DNA from: VRUE01 sp963745915
GTDB taxonomy: Bacteria > Actinomycetota > Thermoleophilia > Solirubrobacterales > 70-9
Assembly (NCBI GenBank): GCA_963745915.1
Contig: CAVUZA010000002.1
Location: 806,001 to 870,000, forward strand
DNA: 64,000 bases
Direction of reading: 5' to 3'
Shown here: positions 1 to 10,234 of the stretch, in pieces
How positions within the stretch are numbered: position 1 is the first letter of the stretch
Layout: each line of letters begins with the position of its first letter
Made by a program: the position numbers and the translations under genes
Notes under the pieces: model-generated
What the model saw: only the letters and a program-made list of their open reading frames with translations
Databases searched by the model: none
What the model was told of the DNA's origin: nothing

Positions 1-2
1 GA

Positions 3-320
3 CGACAGGCGGGCGTCGAGCACGAGGGCTTCGTCGACTGCGCCGAGACGCTCGGGGTCCACCCCGCCTACCCCACCGTCTACCTAAACTTCAACGCGCG
101 CAGGGAGTTGGGGGTCGAGCTCTGCCAGCCGGTCGAGATCCGGGTCAACGTCTTCAGCCGGCTCTTGACCGAGATCGGCAACCTCGCCTGGCTGGTCCTA
201 ATCGGCCTGATCGGGACTGTGGCGGCGCTGCTTGAGGTCCCGATCGGCCTGATCGCCGTGCTTCTCAGCCTCACGCTGCTCGCCCTGCTCACGATCAGAG
301 CGATGCGGTCGGTCCGCTGA
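3..320 (+). CDS. membrane protein, C-terminal part (5' end outside window)
   Basis: The frame is open from the first bases of the window to a TGA, so this is the 3' part of a gene that begins upstream. About 105 residues are visible. A soluble stretch (including AYPTVYLNFN) is followed by two hydrophobic helices, roughly NLAWLVLIGLIGTVAALL and IGLIAVLLSLTLLALLTI, and a short basic tail (RAMRSVR), so the C-terminus is probably cytoplasmic. A TTG inside the stretch could be mistaken for a start, but coding continues upstream of it. I do not recognise the family. The next gene begins two bases after the stop, suggesting co-transcription. Confidence 0.6.
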   Translation, partial: RQAGVEHEGFVDCAETLGVHPAYPTVYLNFNARRELGVELCQPVEIRVNVFSRLLTEIGNLAWLVLIGLIGTVAALLEVPIGLIAVLLSLTLLALLTIRAMRSVR

Positions 321-322
321 CG

Positions 323-1090
323 ATGATCGAGCTTCGGCCGATATGGATGCGCAGCCTGCACCCCGCCGGTCCCCGGGTGGATTTCGGCGAGCTGGCCGCG
401 GAGACGATGCGCTCGCCGGCCGGCGATCGGCGGCCCTACGTGGCCTGCAGCATGATCAGCACCCTCGACGGCCGAGCGACGGTCGGCGGCAGCACCGAGG
501 CGCTGGGCTTCAAGACCGACGCCAGGGTGCTGATGCGGATGCGCACCTTCGCCGACGCGGTGATGATCGGCGCCGGCACGATGCGGGTCGAGCGCTACGA
601 GCGCATGCTGCCGGTACCGCGCCTGCGCGGCTATCGCGAGCAGATCGGGCTGCCGGCGGACCCACTCACCGTGCTGATCAGCAATCGGATGGATCTGCCC
701 TGGGACGCGAAGCTGTTCAGTGATGGACACGGCGAGGTGCTGGTCGCCACCAACTCCGACCTGGACCCCCCTCCGACGGCGACGAAGGTCGAGATCCTGC
801 GCCAGGAGGGGGGGATCGACCTCGCCGGCCTGCTGAGCCACCTCCACCGCGAGCGGAGAGTCGACTCGATCTCCTGTGAGGGCGGGCCGGCGCTACTGCG
901 CTCGCTGGTCATCGCGGGACTCGTTGACGATCTCTTCCTCACCCACAACCCGGTCCTGGTCGGCGAGGGCGAGCGGTCGCTGATGCACGGCGACCTGCCG
1001 GCGCCGCTCCGGGCCGAGCTCGCCTGGGTGCTCGAGGCCGATGACGAGCTCTTCACCCGCTGGCGGCTCACCGTCCAGCAGGAGGGTTGA
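323..1090 (+). CDS. RibD C-terminal-domain / dihydrofolate-reductase-like NADPH reductase
   Basis: A 255-residue protein with the RibD_C fold: a core strand-turn CSMISTLDGRATVGG (about residues 42-56), then GAGTMRVERY (about 83-92), and the family signature CEGGPALLRSL near residue 185. Proteins of this family reduce diaminohydroxyphosphoribosylaminopyrimidine-type substrates with NADPH in riboflavin synthesis, but stand-alone copies are often of unknown substrate. No deaminase domain and no other rib gene is nearby, so a riboflavin role is not assured. The ATG is two bases after the upstream stop, and the next gene follows after 21 bases, so the three genes may form one transcript. Confidence 0.8.
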   Translation: MIELRPIWMRSLHPAGPRVDFGELAAETMRSPAGDRRPYVACSMISTLDGRATVGGSTEALGFKTDARVLMRMRTFADAVMIGAGTMRVERYERMLPVPRLRGYREQIGLPADPLTVLISNRMDLPWDAKLFSDGHGEVLVATNSDLDPPPTATKVEILRQEGGIDLAGLLSHLHRERRVDSISCEGGPALLRSLVIAGLVDDLFLTHNPVLVGEGERSLMHGDLPAPLRAELAWVLEADDELFTRWRLTVQQEG

Positions 1091-1111
1091 CATCGACTAG
1101 GGTGAGCCTCG

Positions 1112-2374
<1,263 letters not shown>

Positions 2375-2380
2375 GCATAT

Positions 2381-2408
2381 ATACACATACCTGCTAAGGT
2401 ATGTGTAT
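2381..2408. promoter_or_regulatory. perfect 11-bp inverted repeat over the vapB start (likely VapB operator)
   Basis: ATACACATACC and its exact inverse complement GGTATGTGTAT are separated by six bases (TGCTAA). The right arm contains both candidate ATG starts of the antitoxin, and the AT-rich TATATA just upstream could serve as a -10. Ribbon-helix-helix antitoxins typically bind such palindromes to repress their own operon; that role is inferred here from position. Confidence 0.65.
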
Positions 2409-2673
2409 GCTCAATCGCAGGCTCCAGGTTCTGGTCGACGACGAGCGCTTCGAGTTGCTGGCGCGGGAATCGGAGCGCGTGGGCGCGCCGGTAGGCGAGC
2501 TGGTGCGGCGGGCGATCGACCGGGAGTTTCCCCGCAGTTCCTCCGACCGGGCTGAGGCCGCCCGGCGCCTGCTCGCGATGCCGCCCCCGCCCGGCGAGGG
2601 ACCAGAGCCCGACTGGGAGGCTCAGAAGCGAGAGATGCTCGACGAGCGGGCGCGCACGCTCGAGGGCGATTGA
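2407..2673 (+). CDS. vapB: VapB-like ribbon-helix-helix antitoxin
   Basis: An 88-residue protein. The first strand MLNRRLQVLVDDERFELL and following helices (VGELVRRAIDREF) fit a ribbon-helix-helix DNA-binding domain; the acidic, proline-containing C-terminus is the usual toxin-wrapping tail. I chose the second ATG because it aligns with the paralogous antitoxin near 43.4 kb (MFEHRLQILLDDER); an ATG six bases earlier is also in frame. The 3' end overlaps the toxin start by four bases. The palindrome covering its start suggests autoregulation. It should neutralise the PIN toxin encoded next. Confidence 0.8.
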   Translation: MLNRRLQVLVDDERFELLARESERVGAPVGELVRRAIDREFPRSSSDRAEAARRLLAMPPPPGEGPEPDWEAQKREMLDERARTLEGD

Positions 2674-3107
2674 GGCGCTTCCTCTACGACACCGCGATCT
2701 TCGTCTACGCGATGGGCCGAGATCACCCCTATCGCGATCCCTGCCGCGAGATCCTGAGCCTGGCGGGCGAGGAGGCCCTGCTTGGAGAGGCGAGCGCCGA
2801 CCTCCTCCAAGAGCTGGCTCACCAGCGCTTCCGGCGCACTGGCGATCGGGGCGAAGCGGCAGAGGCCGCCAGGACGGTTGCCGCTCTCTGCCGGCTGCAC
2901 CCGCTGGAGCCCGACGACGCGATCCGCGGGATCGGGCTCTTCCGGTCCAATCCCCGGCTCGACGCCAGGGATGCCGTATTCGCCGCCGTCGCGCTCAACC
3001 GTGGCATCGATGCCATCCTCGCCACGGACAGGGCATTCGACGGCATCGCCGGCCTCGAGCGAATCGATCCCACCGATCAGCGGGCCATCGCAACGCTCGT
3101 CGGCTGA
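2670..3107 (+). CDS. vapC: VapC-like PIN-domain ribonuclease toxin
   Basis: A 145-residue PIN protein starting at TTG, with a four-base overlap with its antitoxin (TTGA), the normal translational coupling of vapBC. Metal-binding acidic residues expected of PIN nucleases are present: Asp in the first strand (RRFLYDTAIFVYA), a Glu in helix 3 (LLQELAHQRF), Asp in LDARDAVFAAVAL and the Asp in ILATDRAFDG. VapC proteins cleave tRNA or rRNA; the target here is unknown. The N-terminus resembles the frameshifted VapC at about 43 kb (VYAMGRDHPYRD versus VYAKGADHPLRD), so the two modules are paralogues. Confidence 0.85.
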   Translation: MRRFLYDTAIFVYAMGRDHPYRDPCREILSLAGEEALLGEASADLLQELAHQRFRRTGDRGEAAEAARTVAALCRLHPLEPDDAIRGIGLFRSNPRLDARDAVFAAVALNRGIDAILATDRAFDGIAGLERIDPTDQRAIATLVG

Positions 3108-3110
3108 TCC

Positions 3111-3170
3111 GCGGCCAAGCGCGCCGAGGCCGGGGAGCTGGACACCAAGCACGCCCGGCGGGCGCTCTGA
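3111..3170 (+). pseudogene. duplicated scrap of the acyl-CoA dehydrogenase 3' end
   Basis: Twenty bases, GGCCAAGCGCGCCGAGGCCG, are identical to the sequence near the end of the acyl-CoA dehydrogenase gene (from 2308). The translated scrap reads AKRAEAGELDTKHARRAL then stop, against AKRAEAEAAGELDPKHARRMV then stop in the intact gene. It therefore looks like the tail of a second, diverged dehydrogenase copy left behind the VapBC module. It has no start of its own and is not expected to be expressed as a protein. Confidence 0.7.
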
Positions 3171-3199
3171 GGCAGCGGGCATTCAACACCCAGCAGTGA

Positions 3200-3225
3200 A
3201 AAGGCCGGGCTCTCGCCCGGCCTTT
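3200..3225. terminator. hairpin terminator between convergent genes
   Basis: AAAGGCCGGG and CCCGGCCTTT form a perfect ten-base-pair stem around a six-base loop. The A tract on one side and T tract on the other make it usable from both directions. It lies between the vapBC module (forward) and the decapeptide protein gene (reverse). Confidence 0.75.
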
Positions 3226-3255
3226 CAGAGATGCTGTCGCCTGACGGCCGAAGTG

Positions 3256-3933
3256 CTAGCCGGCTAGGCAGTACGCAAAGGCAGTGATCGACGATTCGCC
3301 ACCCGATTCGTTGACGCCGAAAACCCGCCAGCCGTTACCCAACCGCAGGAGACGCTTGACCACCCATTTGTCCGCGCCAGTGCTCTCGGTTTCGAATCCA
3401 CCGCTGACCACCTCCTCTCCAGACGGACAGGTCGCCGTCACACCCGTCGATACGCCGTTGGCGGTTTTCGCGGTGGTCGCGGACACCACAGTGATGCCCT
3501 TGAGCTGAACGCTGCCCACGGAGTTGTCCGCGAGCTTTGCCTGCGTTACCGCTTTGGCCGCGATCTTCGTCTCGGTCACCGACTCGGCGGCGAGCTTGTC
3601 GGTGGTGACCGCTTTGTCGCCGATCTTGTCGGTGGTGACCGCTTTGTCGCCGATCTTGTCGGTGGTCACGGCAGCGTCCCGAAGACGGTTGGTCGGTACG
3701 GCGTTTTGGGCCAGCTTGCCGGCCTTGACCGCTTCGAAGCTGAGCTTGCCGGTCCGCACCGCGTTGCGGGCGAGGATGCCGGTCTTGACCGCGTTCGGCT
3801 TCAGCTCGCGGGTGCCGACGCTGTTCTTGGCCAGGTTGGTCGCGGCGAAGGCGGCGCCGCCGCCGATCACCAGGAAGACCGCGATCGAGGACATCACGTT
3901 CGCGTAGGTGAGGCGCTTTCGTATCGCTTGCAC
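3256..3933 (-). CDS. exported decapeptide-repeat protein
   Basis: A 225-residue protein starting at GTG, preceded by AAGGAG at six bases. The N-terminus is a basic segment plus one hydrophobic helix (YANVMSSIAVFLVIGGGAAFAA, residues about 10-31), a signal peptide or anchor. Residues about 35-145 are eleven tandem decapeptides of the form N-A/S-V-x-T-x-K-L-x-x, including two exact copies of AVTTDKIGDK encoded by an exact 30-bp DNA repeat. The last 85 residues form a compact domain with two cysteines. This architecture recurs twice more in the window and is common in Solirubrobacterales. Function is unknown; an extracellular fibre or adhesin stalk is a guess from the regular repeat. Confidence 0.75.
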   Translation of the reverse strand: MQAIRKRLTYANVMSSIAVFLVIGGGAAFAATNLAKNSVGTRELKPNAVKTGILARNAVRTGKLSFEAVKAGKLAQNAVPTNRLRDAAVTTDKIGDKAVTTDKIGDKAVTTDKLAAESVTETKIAAKAVTQAKLADNSVGSVQLKGITVVSATTAKTANGVSTGVTATCPSGEEVVSGGFETESTGADKWVVKRLLRLGNGWRVFGVNESGGESSITAFAYCLAG

Positions 3934-4100
3934 GGAATTCTCCTTGGGTCGAGGGATGGAGAGGGACATCCGCGGCGGGGCTCTCTCCCTCTCCCCAGGG
4001 ATGTCTTCGCGCCGCACCATTTCGCGTCTCGGACGTTCTGTCAAGGACCTTGGACCGGTGCTGCCAGATGGCGGCCCATCGTCTGGGCAGGTTTCGGTAC

Positions 4101-4116
4101 TTATCTGATCTGATAA
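4101..4116. promoter_or_regulatory. promoter/operator of the AbiEii-XRE module
   Basis: TTATC and GATAA form an inverted repeat around TGATCT. The right arm runs into GATAAT, a good -10 whose predicted start point is only a couple of bases before the ATG at 4126, and no ribosome-binding site is visible. This suggests a leaderless transcript with the repressor site overlapping the promoter. The rest of the 192-base gap holds the leader of the divergent decapeptide gene. Confidence 0.5.
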
Positions 4117-4125
4117 TCTTGCTGG

Positions 4126-4818
4126 ATGGACCTTAGTCTGAACGATCGGGATCCCCGCTTCCTGGAGGTTCTCGACTCGGCAGCCCGCCTGCAGCGGCTG
4201 GTCCCGGGTGCGGTGATGGTCGGCGGGGCAGCCGCGATCCTCTACGCGGACCACCGCGAATCCCGCGATCACGACCACGTGGTCGCCGACCTGGCCGACC
4301 GCTTCGAGATGGTGCTCGAAGCGGTCGAGGAGGACGAGGGCTGGGCGACCAACCGGGTGACGCCCGGGAAGGTGATCCTCGGCAACCTCGACGGCGTCGA
4401 GGCGGGCGTGCGGCAGATGATCCGCAAGACGCCGCTCGAGGTGGCCGCGGTCTCCCTCCCCTCGGGCGGCGAGGTCGTGGTGCCGACGATCGAGGAGACG
4501 CTGCGGATCAAGGCCTTCCTCGCCGTGCGCCGCAACCAGACGCGGGACTACCTCGACCTCGCCGCGCTGGCCGAGCAGATGGGGATCGGGCGCGCTGCCG
4601 AGGTTCTCGCCGGGATCGACGAGTACTACGCCGACCAGATCGGCGAGGGAGAGGGCGTCGCCTCGCAGCTGGTCCGCCAGCTCGCCGACCCGCGGCCGGC
4701 CGATCCGGCGGTGACCCGGCAGCTCTCGTCCTACCGGCGGCTGGACGCGCGCTGGGGCGAGTGGAAGTCGGTGACCGAGGTGCTGGGCGAGGTCGCCGCT
4801 CGGATCGCGCTGGCATGA
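4126..4818 (+). CDS. AbiEii-like nucleotidyltransferase (putative toxin)
   Basis: A 230-residue protein whose N-terminal half has the minimal nucleotidyltransferase signature: VMVGGAAAILYADHRESRDHDHVV (about 28-51) with GG-A for GS and the D-x-D-like acidic pair DHD. A later helix-rich part (RNQTRDYLDLAALAEQ) is typical of AbiEii/DUF1814-type proteins, where a Lys or Arg contacts the nucleotide. AbiEii toxins transfer nucleotides to tRNA or other targets in type IV toxin-antitoxin or phage-defence systems. The following helix-turn-helix gene overlaps its stop by four bases. Gene order (enzyme first, DNA-binding partner second) is the reverse of abiEi-abiEii. Confidence 0.7.
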   Translation: MDLSLNDRDPRFLEVLDSAARLQRLVPGAVMVGGAAAILYADHRESRDHDHVVADLADRFEMVLEAVEEDEGWATNRVTPGKVILGNLDGVEAGVRQMIRKTPLEVAAVSLPSGGEVVVPTIEETLRIKAFLAVRRNQTRDYLDLAALAEQMGIGRAAEVLAGIDEYYADQIGEGEGVASQLVRQLADPRPADPAVTRQLSSYRRLDARWGEWKSVTEVLGEVAARIALA

Positions 4819-5270
4819 CCCCGCTCGCCTTCCGCAACGTCGAGGCGTCGCCGGACGAGCCGGTTGAGCTATGGCCGGCGGAGGCGATCCAGGCCGCGCT
4901 CGAGCGGGGCGGTCTGCCGGAGTGGCGGCGGCTGACCGAGGCGGTCAGCCGCCAGCCCTGGGGGCCGGTTGCGCGGCAGCTCGAAGCGGTGCTCTCCTAC
5001 AGCCGTCCCTACGGCGTCGCCGAGGCGATCGAACGCGCGATCGAGCTGATCCGCGCGGAGGCCGAGGCGCGGGAGCGCGCCGCGGTGGCCGAGGAGATCG
5101 CCGAGCTGGCACGCGCCTCGGGACTGACCCGGGCCGAGTTCGCTTCGCGGATCGGCACCTCGGCCTCGCGGCTCTCGACCTACGCGAGCGGCAAGGTCAC
5201 GCCGTCCGCGGCGCTGCTGGTGCGGATGCGCGGCGTCGCCGCAGGGCGCCCGGGCGCGCCCTGCGGCTGA
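4815..5270 (+). CDS. XRE-type helix-turn-helix partner (putative antitoxin)
   Basis: A 151-residue protein starting at the ATG that overlaps the upstream stop (ATGA). Residues about 1-90 are helical with no recognised fold; the C-terminal third is a helix-turn-helix (IAELARASGLTRAEFASRIGTSASRLSTYASGKVTPSAALLVRM, with LTRAEFASRIGTSASRLSTY as the key segment). This arrangement fits an autorepressing antitoxin coupled to the nucleotidyltransferase before it. The palindrome at the module's promoter is its probable binding site. Pairing is inferred from overlap and composition. Confidence 0.7.
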   Translation: MTPLAFRNVEASPDEPVELWPAEAIQAALERGGLPEWRRLTEAVSRQPWGPVARQLEAVLSYSRPYGVAEAIERAIELIRAEAEARERAAVAEEIAELARASGLTRAEFASRIGTSASRLSTYASGKVTPSAALLVRMRGVAAGRPGAPCG

Positions 5271-5273
5271 GGC

Positions 5274-6044
5274 CTACTTGGTGCCGATCACGTCGATGCC
5301 GACATCGTCGACCGCGATGCCGCTGCCCGAGTTGCAGCTCGCGGACTCCAGGTGCACGAGGAAGGTGTGCTGGGCCGTCGCGGCAGCGGAGAGGCTCGCC
5401 ATGCCCTTGTACCCGGCGTGGTCGAGAAACGGAACCCGGAGAGTCGCCGCACCGGCGGTTTCGTCGGTGATGGAGGCCACCCCGGCGAGATCGGTCGGGT
5501 GCAGGTCGTCGGGGTCGGCCGGGTCGAGGGCCAGCTCGACCAGCGCCGAGCGCGGCGGTTCGCAGCCGGCGCCGAAGGCCAGGGTGGCGGCGGCGACGTA
5601 CTGGTCGGTGCGGCCGGCCGGCTGCGTGTAGCCGGCGGCGGACAGCGGGTAGACGCTGTCGTCCTGGAAGGGCGCCTCCCCGGTCCCGCGCAGCCGGTCC
5701 GTCACCCGCGAGAAGGGCGTGCTGCCGGGGTCGAGGTCGGTGCCGGTCACGCTGCCGTCGGCGATCTTGTCGCCGCTCACGGAGCCGTAGGCGAGCTTGG
5801 GGTTGGTGATCGCCCCGTCGCGGACCTTGATCGTCGCCACCGCGTTGCGGTGCAGCTTGCGGGTGGTGACCGCGTTGGCCTTGATCTTCGGCGTGCGCAC
5901 CGCGTTGGCCCTCAGCTGGCGCGGGCCGACGCTGCCCTTCGGCACCTTGCGCGCGGCGATCGCGGCGCCGCCGCCGAGCAGCAGGAAGACGGCGATGGTG
6001 GACATCACGTTGGCGTAGCTCAGGTGCTTGCGCAGGAAGGTCAC
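5274..6044 (-). CDS. exported decapeptide-repeat protein with C-terminal globular domain
   Basis: A 256-residue protein starting at GTG with GAAGGAG upstream. After the exported-anchor motif (LSYANVMSTIAVFLLLGGGA, about 8-27) come seven decapeptides such as ANAVRTPKIK, ANAVTTRKLH and DGSVTGTDLD. The remaining 150 residues form a different domain with Cys residues (GAGCEPPR, SASCNSGSG) that may be disulphide-bonded. It is a paralogue of the genes at 3.3 kb and 41.7 kb only in the anchor and repeat portion; the C-terminal domains are unrelated by eye. It is convergent with the XRE gene with only three bases between the stops. Function unknown. Confidence 0.75.
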   Translation of the reverse strand: MTFLRKHLSYANVMSTIAVFLLLGGGAAIAARKVPKGSVGPRQLRANAVRTPKIKANAVTTRKLHRNAVATIKVRDGAITNPKLAYGSVSGDKIADGSVTGTDLDPGSTPFSRVTDRLRGTGEAPFQDDSVYPLSAAGYTQPAGRTDQYVAAATLAFGAGCEPPRSALVELALDPADPDDLHPTDLAGVASITDETAGAATLRVPFLDHAGYKGMASLSAAATAQHTFLVHLESASCNSGSGIAVDDVGIDVIGTK

Positions 6045-6072
6045 GGACGCTCCTTCGGGTTGGCTTTGATGG

Positions 6073-7137
6073 CTACTGGCGGCGCTCTGCGTCCGCGGCG
6101 GCTGCCGCGAGGCGCTCGACCAGGCGGGCGAACTCTTCGATGCCCGGATCGACCTTGCCATACGCCCCGGCGGCGTAGCGGGCGTAGACGCCCTCGAGGA
6201 TGATCGCCAGCTTCCAGTAGCCGAGGGCGACGAAGAAGTCGAGGTCGGAGAGGTCGCGGCCGGAGCGCTCGGCGTAGCGGGCGCGCAGCTCGTCGCGGCC
6301 GGGGAAGCCGGGCGCCATCGTCGCCGGCTGGCCGAGGGCGATCCCCTCCTCCCCCGCCTCGGGCCAGTAGACCATCAGCAGGCCGACGTCGGCGAGCGGG
6401 TCGCCGAGCGTGCAGAGCTCCCAGTCGACCACCGCGGCGACCTCGCCGCCGGGGGTGAGGATCATGTTGTCGAGCCGGTAGTCGCCGTGGACGATCGTCG
6501 CCGGCCCCTGCGCGGGGATGCGCGCCTGCAGGCGCTCGTGGACCGCGTCGATCTCCGCCAGCTCGCGGGTCTTCGACTTCTCCCACTGGCCCTGCCAGCG
6601 GCGCAGCTGGCGGGCGACGTAGTCCTGCTTGCGGCCGAGGTCGCCGAGCCCGACCGCGTCGGGGTCGACGGCGTGGATCGCGACCAGGGTGTCGACCACG
6701 CGCTCGCCGATCGCCCGCCGCTCGGCCTGCTCGGGGAAGGCCTCGGCCTCGGCCAGGCCGCGCAGGATCGGACCCTCGACGAACTCCATCACGTAGAACG
6801 GGGCGCCGTTGACGTCCTCCTCGGCGCAGAAGCCGGCGACCGGGGCGACCGGCACGGGGGTCGGCGCCAGGGCCGAGACGACCTTGTGCTCGCGGCCCAT
6901 GTCGTGGGCCGAGCCGAGCCGCTTGCCGAGCGGCGGCCGGCGCAGCGCCCAGCGGCCCCCGGCGGCGTCGCGCACGCCGTAGGTGAGGTTGGAGTGGCCG
7001 CCGGAGATGCGCTCGAAGGTGAGCGGCGGCTGGGCGCCGGCGACGTTCGCGGCGAACCAGGCTTCCAGCGCCGGAGCGTCGATGCCGGGCGGCGCCCCGG
7101 CGCTGCCGTCGGCGCTGCCTGTAGCCTCGTCGCCCAT
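6073..7137 (-). CDS. ACAD10/11-type phosphotransferase (APH family)
   Basis: A 354-residue kinase-fold protein. The catalytic loop IVHGDYRLDNMIL (about 212-224) and metal-binding VVDWELCTLGDPLAD (about 236-250) closely match the kinase domain of human ACAD11. In that pathway the kinase phosphorylates 4-hydroxyacyl-CoA and a dedicated acyl-CoA dehydrogenase completes isomerisation for beta-oxidation. A compatible dehydrogenase is at 1.1 kb, so a split ACAD11-like pair is plausible but unproven; generic APH-family kinases also phosphorylate choline or antibiotics. The chosen ATG overlaps the start of the divergent histidine kinase by 56 bases. Confidence 0.8.
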   Translation of the reverse strand: MGDEATGSADGSAGAPPGIDAPALEAWFAANVAGAQPPLTFERISGGHSNLTYGVRDAAGGRWALRRPPLGKRLGSAHDMGREHKVVSALAPTPVPVAPVAGFCAEEDVNGAPFYVMEFVEGPILRGLAEAEAFPEQAERRAIGERVVDTLVAIHAVDPDAVGLGDLGRKQDYVARQLRRWQGQWEKSKTRELAEIDAVHERLQARIPAQGPATIVHGDYRLDNMILTPGGEVAAVVDWELCTLGDPLADVGLLMVYWPEAGEEGIALGQPATMAPGFPGRDELRARYAERSGRDLSDLDFFVALGYWKLAIILEGVYARYAAGAYGKVDPGIEEFARLVERLAAAAADAERRQ

Positions 7138-8434
7138 CGCCCGGCAAGCATATTCCCGGCGCCGCCTCAGGCTCAGCCCGTCGGTCGCCAACCGGCTGAC
7201 GATCGGCTTCGCGATCGCCTTCGCCGTGCTCACCGGGCTGGCCGTGATCGGCGTCGCCCGCTTCCTGCAGCAGCGACAGGACTTCGAGGACGCGACGGCG
7301 CGCTCCTACCAGGTTGAGATCGCCGCCCGCAACCGGCTCGCGGCGGGCGACCGGCCGGCGGCGGCGCGGGCGACGGTACTCGACCAGCAGCGCAAGCGGC
7401 GGGCGCTGCGCCAGGACATCGACGGCGAGACCCGCGACACGGCGCTGCTGGTCGGCGCCGGGCTGATCGCCGGCCTGACCGGGGCGGCGCTGCTCTTCAG
7501 CGGCCTGATCGCCTCGATGCGCCGGCCGCTGGAGGAGCTGGTGCGGGCCTCGGGCCGGCTCGCCGGCGGCGACCTCGACGCCCGGGTCAAGGTCGGCGGC
7601 CTGGCCGAGACCGCCGCCCTGGGCGAAGCCTTCAACGAGATGGCCGCCGAGCTGCAGCGGCGGGCCGGCGAACGCGACAAGTTGGAAACGATGAAGGACG
7701 AGTTCGTCGTCACCGCCTCGCATGAGCTGCGCAGCCCGCTGACCTCGGTGCAGGGCTTCGCCGAGCTGCTGATGCTGGAGCGCGACGAGCTCAGCCCCAA
7801 GCAGGCCGACACGGTCGAGGTGATCCTCGACAACACCCGCCACCTGGTGCGGCTGCTCAACGACCTGCTCGACCTCGCCCGCAGCGACGCCGGGCGGCTG
7901 ACGATCGAGCCGGCGCCGACCGAGGTCGGCGCGCTGATCGAGGACGCGGTGCGGACGATGCGCAGCCAGACCGAGACCGCGAGCCAGACGATCTCGACCG
8001 CGGTCGAGCCCGGCCTGCCGGCGGTCGAGGTCGACCGCGGCCGGATCCGCCAGGTCCTGGTCAACCTGCTGACCAACGCCCACGAGTACTGTCCCGAGGG
8101 GGCGGCGATCGAGGTCGCCGCGAGGCAGGCCGACGGCGCCGTCGAGGTGTCGGTCAGCGACGACGGGCCGGGGATGGCAGCCGACCAGCTGGAGCACATA
8201 TTCGAGCGCTTCACCCGCGGCGACGCCGGGCTGACCCAGGACGTCGGCGGCACCGGCCTCGGCCTGGCGATCTCCAAGTCCCTGGTCGAGCTGCACGGCG
8301 GCACGATCGAGGCCGCCTCCCAGCCCGGCCACGGCTCCACCTTCCGCCTCCGCCTCCCCCCATCCCCCGCCGACGGGCCTAAAACCGACGCATATCGACG
8401 GAAATCGGCCCGTCGGCGGGAGGGGGAGGGATGA
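7082..8434 (+). CDS. membrane sensor histidine kinase
   Basis: A 450-residue kinase if begun at the ATG preceded by GGAG five bases upstream; no closer ATG, GTG or TTG exists before the first membrane helix. Two hydrophobic helices (FAIAFAVLTGLAVIGVARFL and LLVGAGLIAGLTGAALLFSG) bracket a short extracytoplasmic region, followed by HAMP, the H-box FVVTASHELRSPLTSVQG, N-box VLVNLLTNAHEYC, and G boxes SDDGPGM and GGTGLGLAI. It would phosphorylate the single-domain receiver encoded next, whose ATG overlaps its stop by four bases. The last 25 codons contain a 14-bp-arm palindrome and look like added tail. The signal is unknown. Confidence 0.85.
   Translation: MPGGAPALPSALPVASSPIARQAYSRRRLRLSPSVANRLTIGFAIAFAVLTGLAVIGVARFLQQRQDFEDATARSYQVEIAARNRLAAGDRPAAARATVLDQQRKRRALRQDIDGETRDTALLVGAGLIAGLTGAALLFSGLIASMRRPLEELVRASGRLAGGDLDARVKVGGLAETAALGEAFNEMAAELQRRAGERDKLETMKDEFVVTASHELRSPLTSVQGFAELLMLERDELSPKQADTVEVILDNTRHLVRLLNDLLDLARSDAGRLTIEPAPTEVGALIEDAVRTMRSQTETASQTISTAVEPGLPAVEVDRGRIRQVLVNLLTNAHEYCPEGAAIEVAARQADGAVEVSVSDDGPGMAADQLEHIFERFTRGDAGLTQDVGGTGLGLAISKSLVELHGGTIEAASQPGHGSTFRLRLPPSPADGPKTDAYRRKSARRREGEG
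8366..8420. repeat. inverted repeat A inside the kinase 3' end
   Basis: CCCGCCGACGGGCC and GGCCCGTCGGCGGG are perfect 14-base arms separated by 27 bases, entirely within codons after the kinase G2 box. The core CGACGGGCC...GGCCCGTCG recurs inside the FAD-oxidase gene at 19.7 kb. No T tract follows, so it is not a standard terminator. Confidence 0.75.
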
Positions 8435-8782
8435 CGCGGGTGCTGATCGCCGACGACTCGGAGACGATCCTGCTCTTGATGCGGACGCGGCTGGAGATGG
8501 AGGGCTACGAGGTGGTGAGCGCCGCCGACGGGGTCGAGGTGCTCGAGGCGCTGCGCGGCGGGCCGGCGCCGGACGTGCTGCTGCTCGACGCGATGATGCC
8601 GCGCAAGTCGGGGATCGAAGCCCTGCGCGAGCTGCGCGCGGCCGGGGTCGAGACCCCGGCGCTGATCGTCAGCGCCCACCAGGACGCGATGGACGCCGGC
8701 GCCGCCGGCGACGGCGAGGCGAGCGGCTACGTGACCAAGCCGATCGACTTCGAGGCGCTCTTCGAGCGCATCGAGCAGCTGG

Positions 8783-8793
<11 letters not shown>
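8431..8793 (+). CDS. single-domain response regulator receiver protein
   Basis: A 120-residue CheY-like receiver with no output domain. The acidic pocket is IADDSE (Asp 8-9), the phosphoacceptor Asp is in LLLDAMMP (about residue 52), the Thr/Ser switch position is in ALIVSAHQ and the conserved Lys in YVTKPID. Start ATG overlaps the histidine kinase stop (ATGA), so the two are coupled. Output is probably through protein contact or as a phosphorelay intermediate. Its 3' end overlaps the convergent DEAD-box gene by eleven bases. Confidence 0.9.

Positions 8794-10230
<1,437 letters not shown>

Positions 10231-10234
<4 letters not shown>

Noticed and set aside
3596..3662. Tandem exact 30-bp repeats that could suggest a CRISPR array
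   Set aside because: The repeats encode decapeptides in frame with no spacers, and belong to an exported repeat protein.
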